A stretch of DNA of 64,000 nucleotides from Verticillium longisporum (lineage: Eukaryota > Ascomycota > Sordariomycetes > Glomerellales > Plectosphaerellaceae): contig JAETXT010000005.1 in the NCBI GenBank assembly GCA_019188255.1, positions 3,038,001 to 3,102,000 on the forward strand. Reading direction: 5' to 3'. Numbering within the stretch: the first letter of the stretch is position 1; every line of letters starts with the position of its first letter. Positions 12,449 through 23,488 of the stretch are shown here, piece after piece. The position numbers and the translations under genes were made by a program. The notes under the pieces were generated by a model. That model saw only the letters and a list, made by a program, of their open reading frames with translations. It ran no database searches and was not told the origin of the DNA.

Positions 12449-15400
12449 CGGGGTCTTGTCATCGCGACCTAGAGAGACAGGGAGTTTTTGCAACATTAGT
12501 GAGCTTCCGGAGAAAACACGCCCCCTGCTGCCCTTCTGTCGCGCCGAGGCATCGTGCTTGTAAGGTTTGTTAACAAAGGGACAGCGGAAGGTTAAGGGAG
12601 GGAAAAAAAACCATCCACGCGTATTCCCAAGTCACTACGAAGCTACTAGGTGCGTGTATCAACAGCTCGACTCACTGGGACGCTATCACTCGCCAAGGCC
12701 GGGGCCAAAACTCATACTACAGACCAATGGTGTGAACGGATCTCTTCGATCAGACATCTCCATCAGACCGAGGCACCGAGTGTAGCCCCCTGTCCAGATC
12801 GCCAGCCAAGCCGTCGGATATCCTTAAGCAGAAGTCCGCTTTTTCTCTCGCAGCCAAGGATCTGCCACGAGGAGCGGGCGAAATGTTGTGGTACCCACGA
12901 CACATGCTCAGCGGTTCGGTAGCGTCGGACATCCACCAAATCTCAAGGCTGTATGCCGCGAATGCCACGAGGGGGATCATAACGGCAAGGGCTTTGTGGC
13001 AAACTCTTCCTTTCTTCAATGCTTTTTTGATGGCAGAATAGCTCTAAATCTCTTTCGGTCGGGTGAGTCGTAAAATCGAATAAGCTTCTCAAGTGACGCT
13101 TCCATGACATGATGAGATGTCTCTCGTTCGCTCGTTCGTTGTGTGGTTGACTGCTGATCGTAGGCACACTTTAACATGGTGTATGGGAGTTTACAACAGG
13201 GTGGGTCAGTCGTCAGCCTGGTACAGGTACTTTCATCCTTTGCTCGGCCGTTCTCTCGCCTGCGCCGAGAAGGGTCAGTCATGCCTCGACTGCGAGGCAC
13301 CTGGTCTGACCTGAGCTGCGAAAACGGTACGTTGCGTATTTCTTGCTCGGCCGAAGCTCGGCAACGGCGGGTGACTTGTGAAAATTATGTCTGCCTGCCG
13401 ACGTAAACCGCCTCTTGAATTGAACGCGAGGTCGTCCATCACGAGGTTGTGCGGAAGCAACTGTGTCACGAATTTTTGTGTTCGTTAGAGAACACGGTTG
13501 TCCAGGCTGGCCATAGCTTCAAAAGGGCCACATCTTCCATCGCAGCCTTCTAGAATAGAAATAATGGAGTCGACTGATCCCGCAAAAAGGGTTCGATGGA
13601 GTACTCCCCCCCGATTGCAGGTACACCCGTTGGACCATCATCGTCCCACAACAGTTGGCGTTAACCGGAGGGTCTCCCGTCCAAAACGCATCAACCCCTC
13701 CTTGCCCTCGCACTGCCGTTCGAAGCCCTGCAGTGGTTCGGCGCCACCAGACCAGGATGTCGGCGGCTGTCGGTGGGGGTAGCACCCGCAAACGGATTCA
13801 CAGTTCGTGACGCGGAAACGCGTTTGGTCTCGCTGGCCTGGTATTCGCGAACTGTTGTGTGGATGGGATATCGGCGTTGTTAGCGAAGCAGCTTAACCGG
13901 CTTCCCTGCGTGTAGTCAGAATGCAAATGTCGTTAGCATCATCCATACTGGATTGCGTCCTGAAGAGACTCGTGCTACATTCAGAGTGCTCGACTTCGAT
14001 CGATCCAGGCGCGTTCGTGGGGGGCATTCCTAGGGGGCCTGCTCCTCCTCACCAGGAACCATCCACAAGCCCCTGACCAACATACCCTGTCACGCTGGCA
14101 GCAAGGTAGCCTGTGAGGTAGCATTGAACCAGATGCAACCATCAAACCTGTTGAACACGCGCACCCAGTCCCTTCCCCTCCAATTTTGCCAGCCACTGCT
14201 TAATATTCAGATGGTAGGGTACTGTAGGCACGCGGGTCGCGGTCAGTAAGACGGAAGTGCGGGAAGACGGCAAAGCGGCGCTATTGGACGCGAGTGAGCT
14301 CGAGAATATATCGGAAGCAAGGTACCGTGTTTTGCTTGACTCGGTCTGGCCGCGCTTGATTGCCCGATCAACTCGCGTTCCTGCAAAAGGTACGTCGTGC
14401 CAGTGCGTAATGCTGTGCATATCAATTACGACACCCATGGCATTCAAGCTCTTACTTCCTTCATCTTGTCGAGGGTTTCGGTGGATTACCCCCTTCCTTG
14501 CTGAATGGTAGTTGCAGAGTAGGAACTCGTCAAATCGTTGGTTTAGGCTTCTACTGCATTGATCTCCGACGGTGCATTGTGTTACGTCGCGTATCCTCAA
14601 GGCATTGAGCAATTTGTGTCGCCCATGTTTTGTACCTTCTGCGCCATTGCGGTGTGGGAGGGTGGGCCAACGAACGAATGGGCACGGGCACGACCAGGAT
14701 TCGTGGAATGGCTAGGATATCCTGGCTTGGGCTCCTGCAAAGAATCCCGATGGATGGGCCCAGGGACTTTGGAGCAGGTGAGTGTTCATTGACTGGCTTT
14801 GATGTTCGAGAGAGAGCAAATGTCATGTTTGAGTGCTGCTAGGATGACGTATTCGAAACGTTGGTCTTGCAGCCATCCCATTACGCTTTCAGGAAATAGA
14901 TGCTCTCCCTGGCTGCGCTCTCCAAGATCGAGCACGCCGGGCTTCAGGCTACTTGACCAAGGTTTCTCCTGCGGTATGTGTGTAGGGAAGCGTGCATTGC
15001 GCAGTCATCCTCGATTTGCGATTTCTCCCTTGAGCAGCAGTCTTTACACCACGAAAAGTACTCATGCTCCGCGCAGCTATCATGACCGTGGAAAACGATG
15101 AAGATTCCTTAACCAAATGGCCTGTATCGATCCTAGAGTCTCGTGACACTGTACTAATCCACGTGACACTTGTGCCGAGTGGTGAGCAGGAGACACATGT
15201 CGTTGCAACGCCGGGCAAAAGGATCTAGACGGTCTGCGCTCCTGATGGTCTGCCATTAAAATTGTGATTTCCGAAAGCCGTATTTACGGGGTCACTGCCG
15301 GACGTCGGGGAGCCGGTGAGGTTCATGTCCGACAGGTGGGTCTTTGAAGCCGGAGGGGATAGTGAGGCCGTTTCTCGCACACAGCGGGCTCTTGGCGGGG

Positions 15401-16010
15401 GTTTGATTCCGCGATGGCGTGCTGGGTGTCGCTGCAATGTGGACCCGATCAACGTGAACTTGGATGGGAACGCTCTGCACACTTGATTGAACTTGTAGGT
15501 TTTTGCTTGGTGAAGTGATACCACCCTGACCTATACTCTCAACTGGCAGTGTGCACGACCAGGCCAGAATTCGTGAACGTTCAGGGGCTATGACAGGCAT
15601 AGGTGCAGGCCCTAACACAAGTATCGGTATCGATCGGAGCGGGCGAGACACGTTGACAGCTGACAGGCACACCTAATGAACCGGCGGTGTGGGATGGCAC
15701 CTGAATCATGTGGCTGGCGGATTCTGTGTCATTATGTTGTGATGTCGCGACGTCAAATCCAACAAGAAACTGGGAACGACGGATGAAAAGGACAAACATC
15801 CTCCGCGGTGCGAGCATGCATGCTGCGAATGTCATCTATCGAACTCATGATTCAATGAGGGGTGGCAGAGCTTGGTTCTTGGACAATTGGGTGGCCGCAT
15901 CTGATGGGTTAATGATGCAGAAGCCTTGGCGTATGACCACCTCGAGATGGTTCAGGGGTCCATCCATGTCGGGCTTTCAATGGCCGACGCGGAACGAACA
16001 CCGGGTATGC

Positions 16011-16030
16011 TTGGTTGGCCTTGGTTGGCC
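16011..16030. repeat. 10-base tandem duplication
   Basis: The unit TTGGTTGGCC occurs twice head to tail. No function is evident. Confidence 0.8.
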
Positions 16031-16990
16031 ACGACAATTGGGCAGGCGAGGTTGGGTGAAGAGAGGAGTGGTGGTGGGATGCGTCCTGAGAGGACTTGTC
16101 CTTTTGCTGCTACGGCAAATACCGACGGTTTGTTGTCGCCAGCTTGACCTGTCCATGGCAGTTGTGTTCCATTAAGAGCCGGTGCCGGACCCCGACCAGC
16201 CTGTAGAAATGGTACGTTCGGGCTTGGGCCTACGTGCAGCTAGCTACGAAGACGTGGTGTACGTAGAAAGTCCATTCACCTTGACAAGCTCTTGTCGATG
16301 TGATACGTCTATCTTTGCTGTTGGGGGTGTCGACATGGCGTCGTCACAAATGATGAAAGGGACTGTATCTCGGGCGAGACCCAGCTCGAGACTTTGTGTG
16401 TTTTTTGTGCCTATCCAGTCGCGTTGTTTGCTGGACGAGTACGGGGATTGTGATTAATCGATGATGACGAATCGGTTACTCTGTCAGGATGGTTCACGGG
16501 TGGCCACCTTGGTCGCCCACTCACCAATGCGTCTCGATCAGAGTTCAAGTCTGGCATGCGCTGAAGTTCACTTTCTGCCGCAAACGGGCAGGGAGCGTGT
16601 CTAATGAAAGAGCGTCTTGTACTCACACAGGCATTATAATGCCTGCCTGGCCTCGCTTTTGTCTGTCCTCGCATCTGCCTGCCTCGGAAAACGGGAAGGG
16701 GGGGGAGTGACAGCAAAAGAAAGCAAAACTCGGCGGCACTAGACCGTACCGAGATACGTGCTCATAGCACTGCATCCTCCCACTGACTCAGGTATTGGGT
16801 ACGCGGAATGCGAAGTTGGTGATTGCTTTCCTTCTTCGGGGTTAAGTGATCCATACCTGTTTCCTATCTTGTCCTGGTCAGTGTCTGCCTGCCGTTGAGT
16901 TGACCTTGTGTGAGCCTGCCTGCCCATCCATCTCGTCTACCGACCAGGTACCTGTTGCCCCCCCCCCTCTCTCCCTTCCCTGGCGCACGT

Positions 16991-18295
16991 ACCCACCTTT
17001 CCCTGCCCACCTTTTTTGTCAACAGGCCCCCAGGGCTTGCCGTCATCTTCCCCAAACAACCTCATCAGCTTCAAACACCCTCGTTGACTAAGACAGCTAC
17101 ATGCGCACATCCAGAGAGGTTCGTGGACAGGAACTAAAACAGCAGAGCCAATTTGACTCGTGCCTGGTCGATTAGCCGCAAAGGGCAGAGCACTGGAAGC
17201 GAGTGAGAGAAAAAAGAACGGGCACCTCTCCGCCCTCCCATTTTCGACCAACCTACCCAACCACCATCTCCAAAAGCGACCATCACTAGGGCCCCAGTAA
17301 GAAAAAAAACTGACAAGGGCCTCACACCCTCGCCGGAGACCAGCGTCATCAGCTCCACTTTGGCCTGTGTGCGCGCGTGGCGTGGCTGCTCCGAAATTTG
17401 CATCCTTGTCGCCCCCCGAAGTACAGGTACATGGTACTTCATCTCGGTCCCTTTCCCCCTTGGACACGAAGGTGCGAGCCAGAAAAAAATCCCACCCTCG
17501 TTCCGCCCGCTGCCCTGACGCAGAAGCCGCCCGTGTACCGGTGTTCCCACGCTCCCATAAGAAGCCCAGGTCTCCACTCCTCCCTCCTCCACTTCTGTAG
17601 TCCCAGTCAGTCCCCTTCCACCTCCACCGCATCATCAGAAAGAGGAAGAGAGAAAAAAAAATCTCGAAGGGACTTCATCACTACGGTCCTTTGAGAGCGC
17701 GTCGAATACACACACACACACACACCCATATCCCTGACATCGACTCCATTTTTTCACTTCTTGCCATCCCACCCCTCCCACCCCCTCCCTCGCTCCCAGC
17801 ATCGCACTTTCTGCCCCTACCTGACAGGTCGCCGCAGAGAGAGAATAAGAAGGAATCCCGCCCCATCGACTCCACTCTTGACCCTCTCCAAAACCTCTTC
17901 CGAACGGGATCAACTGGATCCTCATCCCACAAAAGCTCCCACCACAGACACACAAACATTCCCACGCGCCGACCTGCCCTTGCATCTTTCTTGCGGCTCC
18001 GTCGTTTCTCCTCTTTCCCTTTGGCTGCGATTTGGACTCGACTCGATTCCACTCGACTACGCGACTATTTTTGCCGAGTTGCTTGTTTTTTTCTTCTTCT
18101 CCATCGGCACACAACCGAGATCAAAGAACCAAAAGGCAGATCTTGACTATTGTCCGTTCCGCGCCGCCGCCGCAACATTCGGAGAGAGCCCCCCCCCTCT
18201 CCCCTCCCCGCGCACCCACGTTCGAAAACAGAACGCGTCTCTTCTCTAACCCTACCATACCCACTTTCCCGCCGGCAACGCAAAAAGTTGGAACC
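16991..18295 (+). promoter_or_regulatory. Pyrimidine-rich promoter/leader of the C2H2 factor
   Basis: The plus strand becomes strongly C/T-rich from about 16.95 kb to the ATG at 18296, with runs such as CCCCCCCCTCTCTCC and an AC dinucleotide tract at 17708-17725. Long CT-rich leaders are common before filamentous fungal regulatory genes. Transcription start and any leader introns cannot be placed from sequence alone. Confidence 0.5.
17708..17725. repeat. (AC)9 microsatellite
   Basis: Nine AC units in the presumed leader of the C2H2 transcription factor gene. Confidence 0.9.
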
Positions 18296-21200
18296 ATGGG
18301 CGCGTCGCAGTACTCGACCAATGGTATAAACTCGTCCGCTACAGGAAATGGAGGATCGTACCCATCTCCCCACCTGCCGTCACGCCTCATCAACTCTCCC
18401 AGCACAACTCGCAGCAGAACTCTCCCATGCCCCATCACACTCTGCCGCCCCTTCAACCTCACCCCTCCGCCGCCATGAACCAGATGTACGGCAGCAACCC
18501 GCACACCCCGCGTACGCCCGCCACGCCGAACACGCCCACGTCCAACGCTGGCGGCAACACCAACGGCAACAGCATGGCCAGTTATCCCAACCAGGCCGCT
18601 CACGCCGGTCGCGGTGCTCCTTACCAGATGCAGGCCAATTATCCTCCTCCGCCTCAAGGCTACGCGACCAGCTCGGGCATGATGCCGCAGAGCACCATGG
18701 CGCACTCGCACCCTCAGCCCATCGCACCCGCCCCCATTGGCGGCCGAGTGCCCCCAACCTGCGTCCCATGCCTCCTGGAGGTGTCATGTCGCAGCCCGGT
18801 GTGCAGTCTCCCTACGGTCCTGGCGGTATGATGCAGCAGTCTCTGCCTGATGGCGACCAGCCTACTCACGTTGTCGGCTCGCAAGGTCGTCGCGGCATTC
18901 TGCCTAGCGCGCCTGGCCGTCCCACTGCGCCCCAAGCTGGCTCTGGTACCGCCAAGAGCACCCTCATCCCCCAGAAGCATGCCGATGGTAAATTCCCGTG
19001 CCCTCACTGCACCAAGACGTACCTTCACGCGAAGCACCTGAAGCGTCACCTCCTGCGTCGTAAGTGGACCCCCCTCGAATCCCTCAGTCGAGTGAGTCTC
19101 GATCTTCTCGTGCACCCCATGCTGACATGGCGCGTCCAGACACGGGCGACCGCCCTTACATGTGCGTCCTGTGCCGCGATACGTTCTCCCGAAGCGACAT
19201 TCTCAAGCGTCACTTCCAGAAGTGCTCTATCCGCCGCGGAAACCCCAGCGGTGCTACCCACTTGTCTCACCCCCAGGCTCACGTCAAGAAGAATGCCGCC
19301 GCCCAGCAGAAGGCTACCGCTCTTGGTCAGGATAACGGAGACCTGAACCACCTCAATGGCATGAACAACATGTCGGCTGATGGCATCGTGCAGCCGTTCG
19401 GCATGATGCCCCAGGTGCCCGAGGGCATGGCCAACCTCGCCAACGACCAGAACCAGCTGTCTCGCGCCAGCAGTCTTAACAGGATGGAGAATGGCAACGG
19501 CCAGGACAGGCGCGGCATCCCTGGCATGCCCGGCAACCCCGCGGAGGCAACTTCGAGCAGGGCTACGGCGGCGATGTCCAGAACCCGATGCAGCCTGGTC
19601 TCAACCAGCAGCTGCCCAACTACAACATGCCTCCTGGCCAGAACGGCATGCCCATGTATGGCGGCAACAACCAGAACCAGCAGCCAGGCCTTGACTGGAC
19701 TCAGATGTTCCCTCCCGGTGCGCAACCCAATCACCCACATGACCATCCCCCTAATAATCGTCAGACGCAGATCGGAGTCAAACTAGAGCCTAATCCCGAC
19801 GTTTCGAGAACAGAAGCCTTTCCTGGCGTGAAACCGACCGAAGCAACTTTCACGTCTTGGGGCTTACCGGCATCGGTCCCTGATCCCTTTTCCTACATAT
19901 CCAACCAAATTCTCAATTTCTTCTATCCTGACGGCTCCTCTATCACGCACGAAAGCGCTGGCCTGAACCTGACCTTCTCTCCCGACAACATTAAGGATTT
20001 CTTGGAAAAGTACACGCACTTCCACGTGCATTTTCCCATCCTCCACATTGCCACCTTCAATGTGGCTCACTCGTACACCGGCTTACTCGCAGGAATGTGC
20101 TGCATTGGCGCTTGCTATTCGGATCGCGTGTCTGCCGACCATGTAAGGCAAATGATGGATTTCCTGCGGTCTGCTCTCATTCGCGACGTTCAGTTCATGT
20201 CGGAAGCGTTCGGAATCCCCCACGCCGGCGCCGAGACCTACGAACGCACGGCCTTTGACAAGAGAGCGACCGAGGAACTTCAGGCGGTCATGCTGATGCA
20301 GGTTATCTTTCTGTGGCACGGTACACCGACGCAGCGTCAGACCGGCTTCCAGTCTTTTCCTGTTGTCATGGATCGTGCTCGCAAGCTCGGTTTGCTCCAG
20401 GTGTCCACAGGAGCGCCCCTCGTCAGTTCACTTCACCAGACCAACTTTTCTCCGCACAACTTTGATGTCTCCACTTTCAACTGGGACATGTGGGTTGCGC
20501 AAGAGAAGCGGATTCGCTTGATGCACATTATCTTTCTCTGTCATGCGGCATTGGAACTCTATTTCAACCTGGACTCGCAGCTGGACAGCTTGGACATACA
20601 GATTCCTTTGCCATCAGACGATGCCGCCTGGGACTCCCGAACCAGTCGAGAATGCGAGGTTGCTCTTGGCCTTCACGGCCCACTCCTCGCACGAGAAAGC
20701 AACATGGATGGAACGCAGCGCAGTACCCAGCCAATCATGGCCCAGGTCTTGCGAACTCTGTTCCATAGCTCCTACCAGGTTCAACCGGGCAGCACCAATC
20801 TCTACGGCAAATTCATCCTGATCCACGGCATCTTGTCGTTGATGCGAAAGGTTCAGCTGACCGGCAATGCATCTTTCCTCGTCAATTGCGGAACACCTCC
20901 CTTGTCTGACTGGATGGTGGCGGATTGCTTCGATCCAACCACCGTTTCGGGGCGCAGTACACCCGTTGAGGGTGGCTGTCAAATGGCACCGGAAGTGCTC
21001 GCGCTGTTTCGCGTTGCTCTGGACAAGTTCAAGTCGAATTGGGATGCTGACATGGTCACTCAATTTCCGCCCAACCTTGGCCCGGGCAGCGCGAGACGAT
21101 ATGGGTTCTCGCGAGATGCCGTCCATTTTTATTGGATGGCCAAGTTTCTGCTCAAGCATACACAGCCCGCGCACCTTCAGCAGGCGCCGGATTCCCGGTT

Positions 21201-21428
21201 TACGAACGTTATCAAGCTTTTAAAGTCTGTCAGGGCTTGGGTCATGTCAGATGGAGCCTCGCGGGGCGAAGAATTGGGTCAGTCAGCGATATTGACAAAG
21301 ATTTCGGGGCCATGGATTTGACCCTCGACATGGCTGGGCTTTTCAAGCCTGTGCCAGAGGTCGTGGCCACTCCAGGGATACCTTCTGTTCAAACAAACAT
21401 CGGCGGCATCGGCGGAGGCATGATTTGA
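18296..21428 (+). CDS. C2H2 zinc-finger transcription factor with fungal TF domain, four frameshifts
   Basis: A nuclear DNA-binding regulator; its targets are unknown. The start is MGASQYSTNGINSSATGNGG, after which comes a Pro/Ser/Asn/Gln-rich region. Two fingers lie near residues 233-285: CPHC...H, then CVLCRDTFSRSDILKRHFQKC, which ends in Cys (C2HC). One intron (19060-19139) splits the first finger and restores HLLRHTGDRPY. From about residue 515 to 790 there is a fungal-specific transcription factor domain (YTHFHVHFPILHIATF, LAGMCCIGACYSDRV, WVAQEKRIRLMHIIFLCHAA). The frame is broken at four short runs: 18368-18371, 18751-18755, 19537-19540 and 21276-21278. Each needs one added base; with all four the gene is exactly 1018 codons plus stop. 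I do not assign a gene name. Confidence 0.85.
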
Positions 21429-22281
21429 CAATGGGCAGCTTTGTCCATTTCACTGCATTGTTCGGCGGCGTTTTGTTTTCTCTTTCTGTTTTCCTATTCC
21501 TTATTTTTCCTTTCCTATTCCTTATTTTTCCTTTCCCCCTCTTCCCATCTCATGCTCTTGTTCTGTTCCGTTCACGCGCCACCACGGGCTCTCACGGCCC
21601 GAATTGACACGACTCGCGGGCCGTCGTACACAGTACTCAGTGAACTGAGTTGTTTTGCATCAGAAGCCCGGGAACGCGGTGGTTTGGTCCTGCTATGCAT
21701 TTTTCTCCGAGGGCGGTACCACGCAATGATAGAAGGGGAGAGGAGTTGGCACCGCATTAGACTTCTTGCAGATAGACTGGGGAGGCTCTTTGGGCGGCCG
21801 CAACGGTAGCTCGGGAGATTGTCACGATACTCGGGGGCCTTCCCTGATTACGAAACTTGGGCGCGGGTATGCGCAGAGCAACGGAACTCGGCTGGTGCGG
21901 TCTGGTGTCAGATGGTCATTGTCACACGTCTGAAGCAGACACGGTGAGGGAGGCATTGTTGTTTTCTGATTCTTGTTATTCGGTTCACTTGTCACGCGCG
22001 CATGAGAAAAATACGTCAGAAAAGGGGAGGGGGCAGAATTTGACCAGTTGCGGGCCGCATTCAGAATGCAGGACAGCAGGCATCCAGGCGGCATAGATTA
22101 TGTTGTAGATGTTAGAACCACGATGAGGAGCATCCAACTCGCGTTAACTATGATCATCCCCAACATCCGAGTACCCTTGGCGTGAGTTTGATAAAAGAAC
22201 AAGTTGTATTTGTTGGACCAGAAGACGCCAAAGTGAGAATCCCCCGGGCCCCAGATTTGTTCGCGGACAGCGCCTGGTCAC
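21429..22281. other. Convergent intergenic region
   Basis: The 3' flanks of the C2H2 factor (+) and of the small membrane protein (-) lie here. A 21-base tandem duplication is at 21491-21532 in T/C-rich DNA. No gene is visible. Confidence 0.5.
21491..21532. repeat. 21-base tandem duplication
   Basis: Two exact head-to-tail copies of a T-rich 21-mer beginning TTCCTATTCC, just past the stop codon of the C2H2 factor and probably in its 3' UTR. Confidence 0.85.
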
Positions 22282-22540
22282 TCACTGCCCTTCACGCCTG
22301 TCGACGACGGTCACACGCGGCACGTAGCGATCGACGACGGCCTTATCCTCAGCAGGGGCCTTGTACGTCTCCTCGGCGCGGTCGGCAAGGTAGTGGCCCG
22401 CGAGGCCCCAGCCGATGATGCCAATGCCCACGCCGATGCGCGTCCTAGAGGAGAGATTCCTGAACGTCCTGCCAGCATCTTCAGCCGACGTGCAAGAGAA
22501 TGTAACGGGAGGGGGATCCACGAGGGGCGTACTGGAACAT
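22282..22540 (-). CDS. Small single-pass membrane protein, 64 residues
   Basis: Function unknown. Two exons: 22540-22533 (8 nt, ATG TTC CA) and 22468-22282, joined across a 64-nt GT-AG intron. The product starts MFQTFRNLSSRTRIGVGIG and ends VTVVDRREGQ. A hydrophobic, Gly-rich segment (IGVGIGIIGWGLAGHYLA) near residues 13-30 would cross a membrane once, after a basic N terminus. A polar tail with DRAEETYKAPAEDK follows. The basic start and short length suit a mitochondrial inner-membrane protein, which is inference. No in-frame ATG exists within the second exon, so the tiny first exon is needed; the join gives an exact 65-codon frame. Confidence 0.7.
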
Positions 22541-23488
22541 TGCAATGCCAGGGGATGTTCTGCTGAACAGTGCCTACGCACGAACGAATGGACGGGGCTG
22601 GGTGCTCTTGAGGTCCTAGGCCCTGGCGGCAAAAGGTCGGGGGCGACGTTGGGCGCGTGGGCAATGGAGAGGAATTGAAAGATGCTGTGGCCGGGTTTCG
22701 TGGCGTCGTGAGAACTGAATGTCGCGGGAGGGATGGAAGTTGAAAAGTAAGTATGTCCTTCATTTGGGGGAGACTGCCCCCAGTCCAAGGGCGTGTGTGT
22801 GTGTGTGTGTGTGCCTAAGATCCCGGGCCAGACTCCACATATGCCGCCTCTGGCGCGAGCACGCAGGCCACGCCTCCCGTCCACCAAAGTTCGAGATCAA
22901 GGCTGGTTGTGATCAGCATTGCACGATTACAATGCCCGGCGAACAGTCGAAAGACTCTTGTCATTGATTCGACGTCCGTCCGCCGAGGGGATTGCTGACA
23001 GTCACGGAGGAGAGAACGCAAGGCTGTGTGCGACGCTGGCGCTGCGGATAGGCTTCTGGATACAGCAGCGTCAATGCCTCTGATGCGCTCTATGTTTCTC
23101 TCGATGACATTCTAATCATGGCACATGGGCACACATGGCACATATGACCCTTCGTAGGACATACCCGGCCAGGACCAGAACAGGCTAGTCGCATGATGAC
23201 CACGAAGCATGATCTACAGCCATGAGTTGCTGCTGCTGTCTTCACTTGTATGTCTTGGGCATCATCACCGTTCCATCACGGGCCATGACGATACGGACCG
23301 TCTATGCAAGTTAGGTATCATTAGCAAAAAGGAAACGGACATTGAAAACAACAAAAGCAAAGCATTCAACGCCCGGAGGCGTCGTCTCGGATAACCCCCT
23401 CCATTTTTCATCCCCTGAACTCCTCAGAAGCAACCCGAATAAAACCCAAGCCTGCCCCCGGTCTCCTTCCGTTTCCCTGTCCGTCGCT
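22541..23488. other. Intergenic region upstream of the 64-residue gene
   Basis: Holds the promoter of the small membrane protein and the 3' flank of ARP9. A (GT)10 microsatellite lies at 22793-22813. No protein-like frame is visible. Confidence 0.5.
22793..22813. repeat. (GT)10 microsatellite
   Basis: Ten and a half GT units in non-coding DNA. Confidence 0.9.

Larger units (their letters stand above)
9568..16990. other. Long stretch without recognisable gene
   Basis: About 7.4 kb with many short open frames on both strands, none with family motifs, plausible composition or splice partners. It holds G14 at 10417-10430, G13 at 12436-12448, a GGTA tract near 10891-10902 and a 10-base tandem repeat at 16011-16030. 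It may carry distal regulatory sequence for the transcription factor downstream, non-coding transcripts or lineage-specific genes that I cannot see. Confidence 0.5.

Noticed and set aside
18358..18404. Possible GT-AG intron as an alternative to the first frameshift in the C2H2 factor
   Set aside because: Removing it joins the exons in a wrong frame; adding one base to the C run fits instead.
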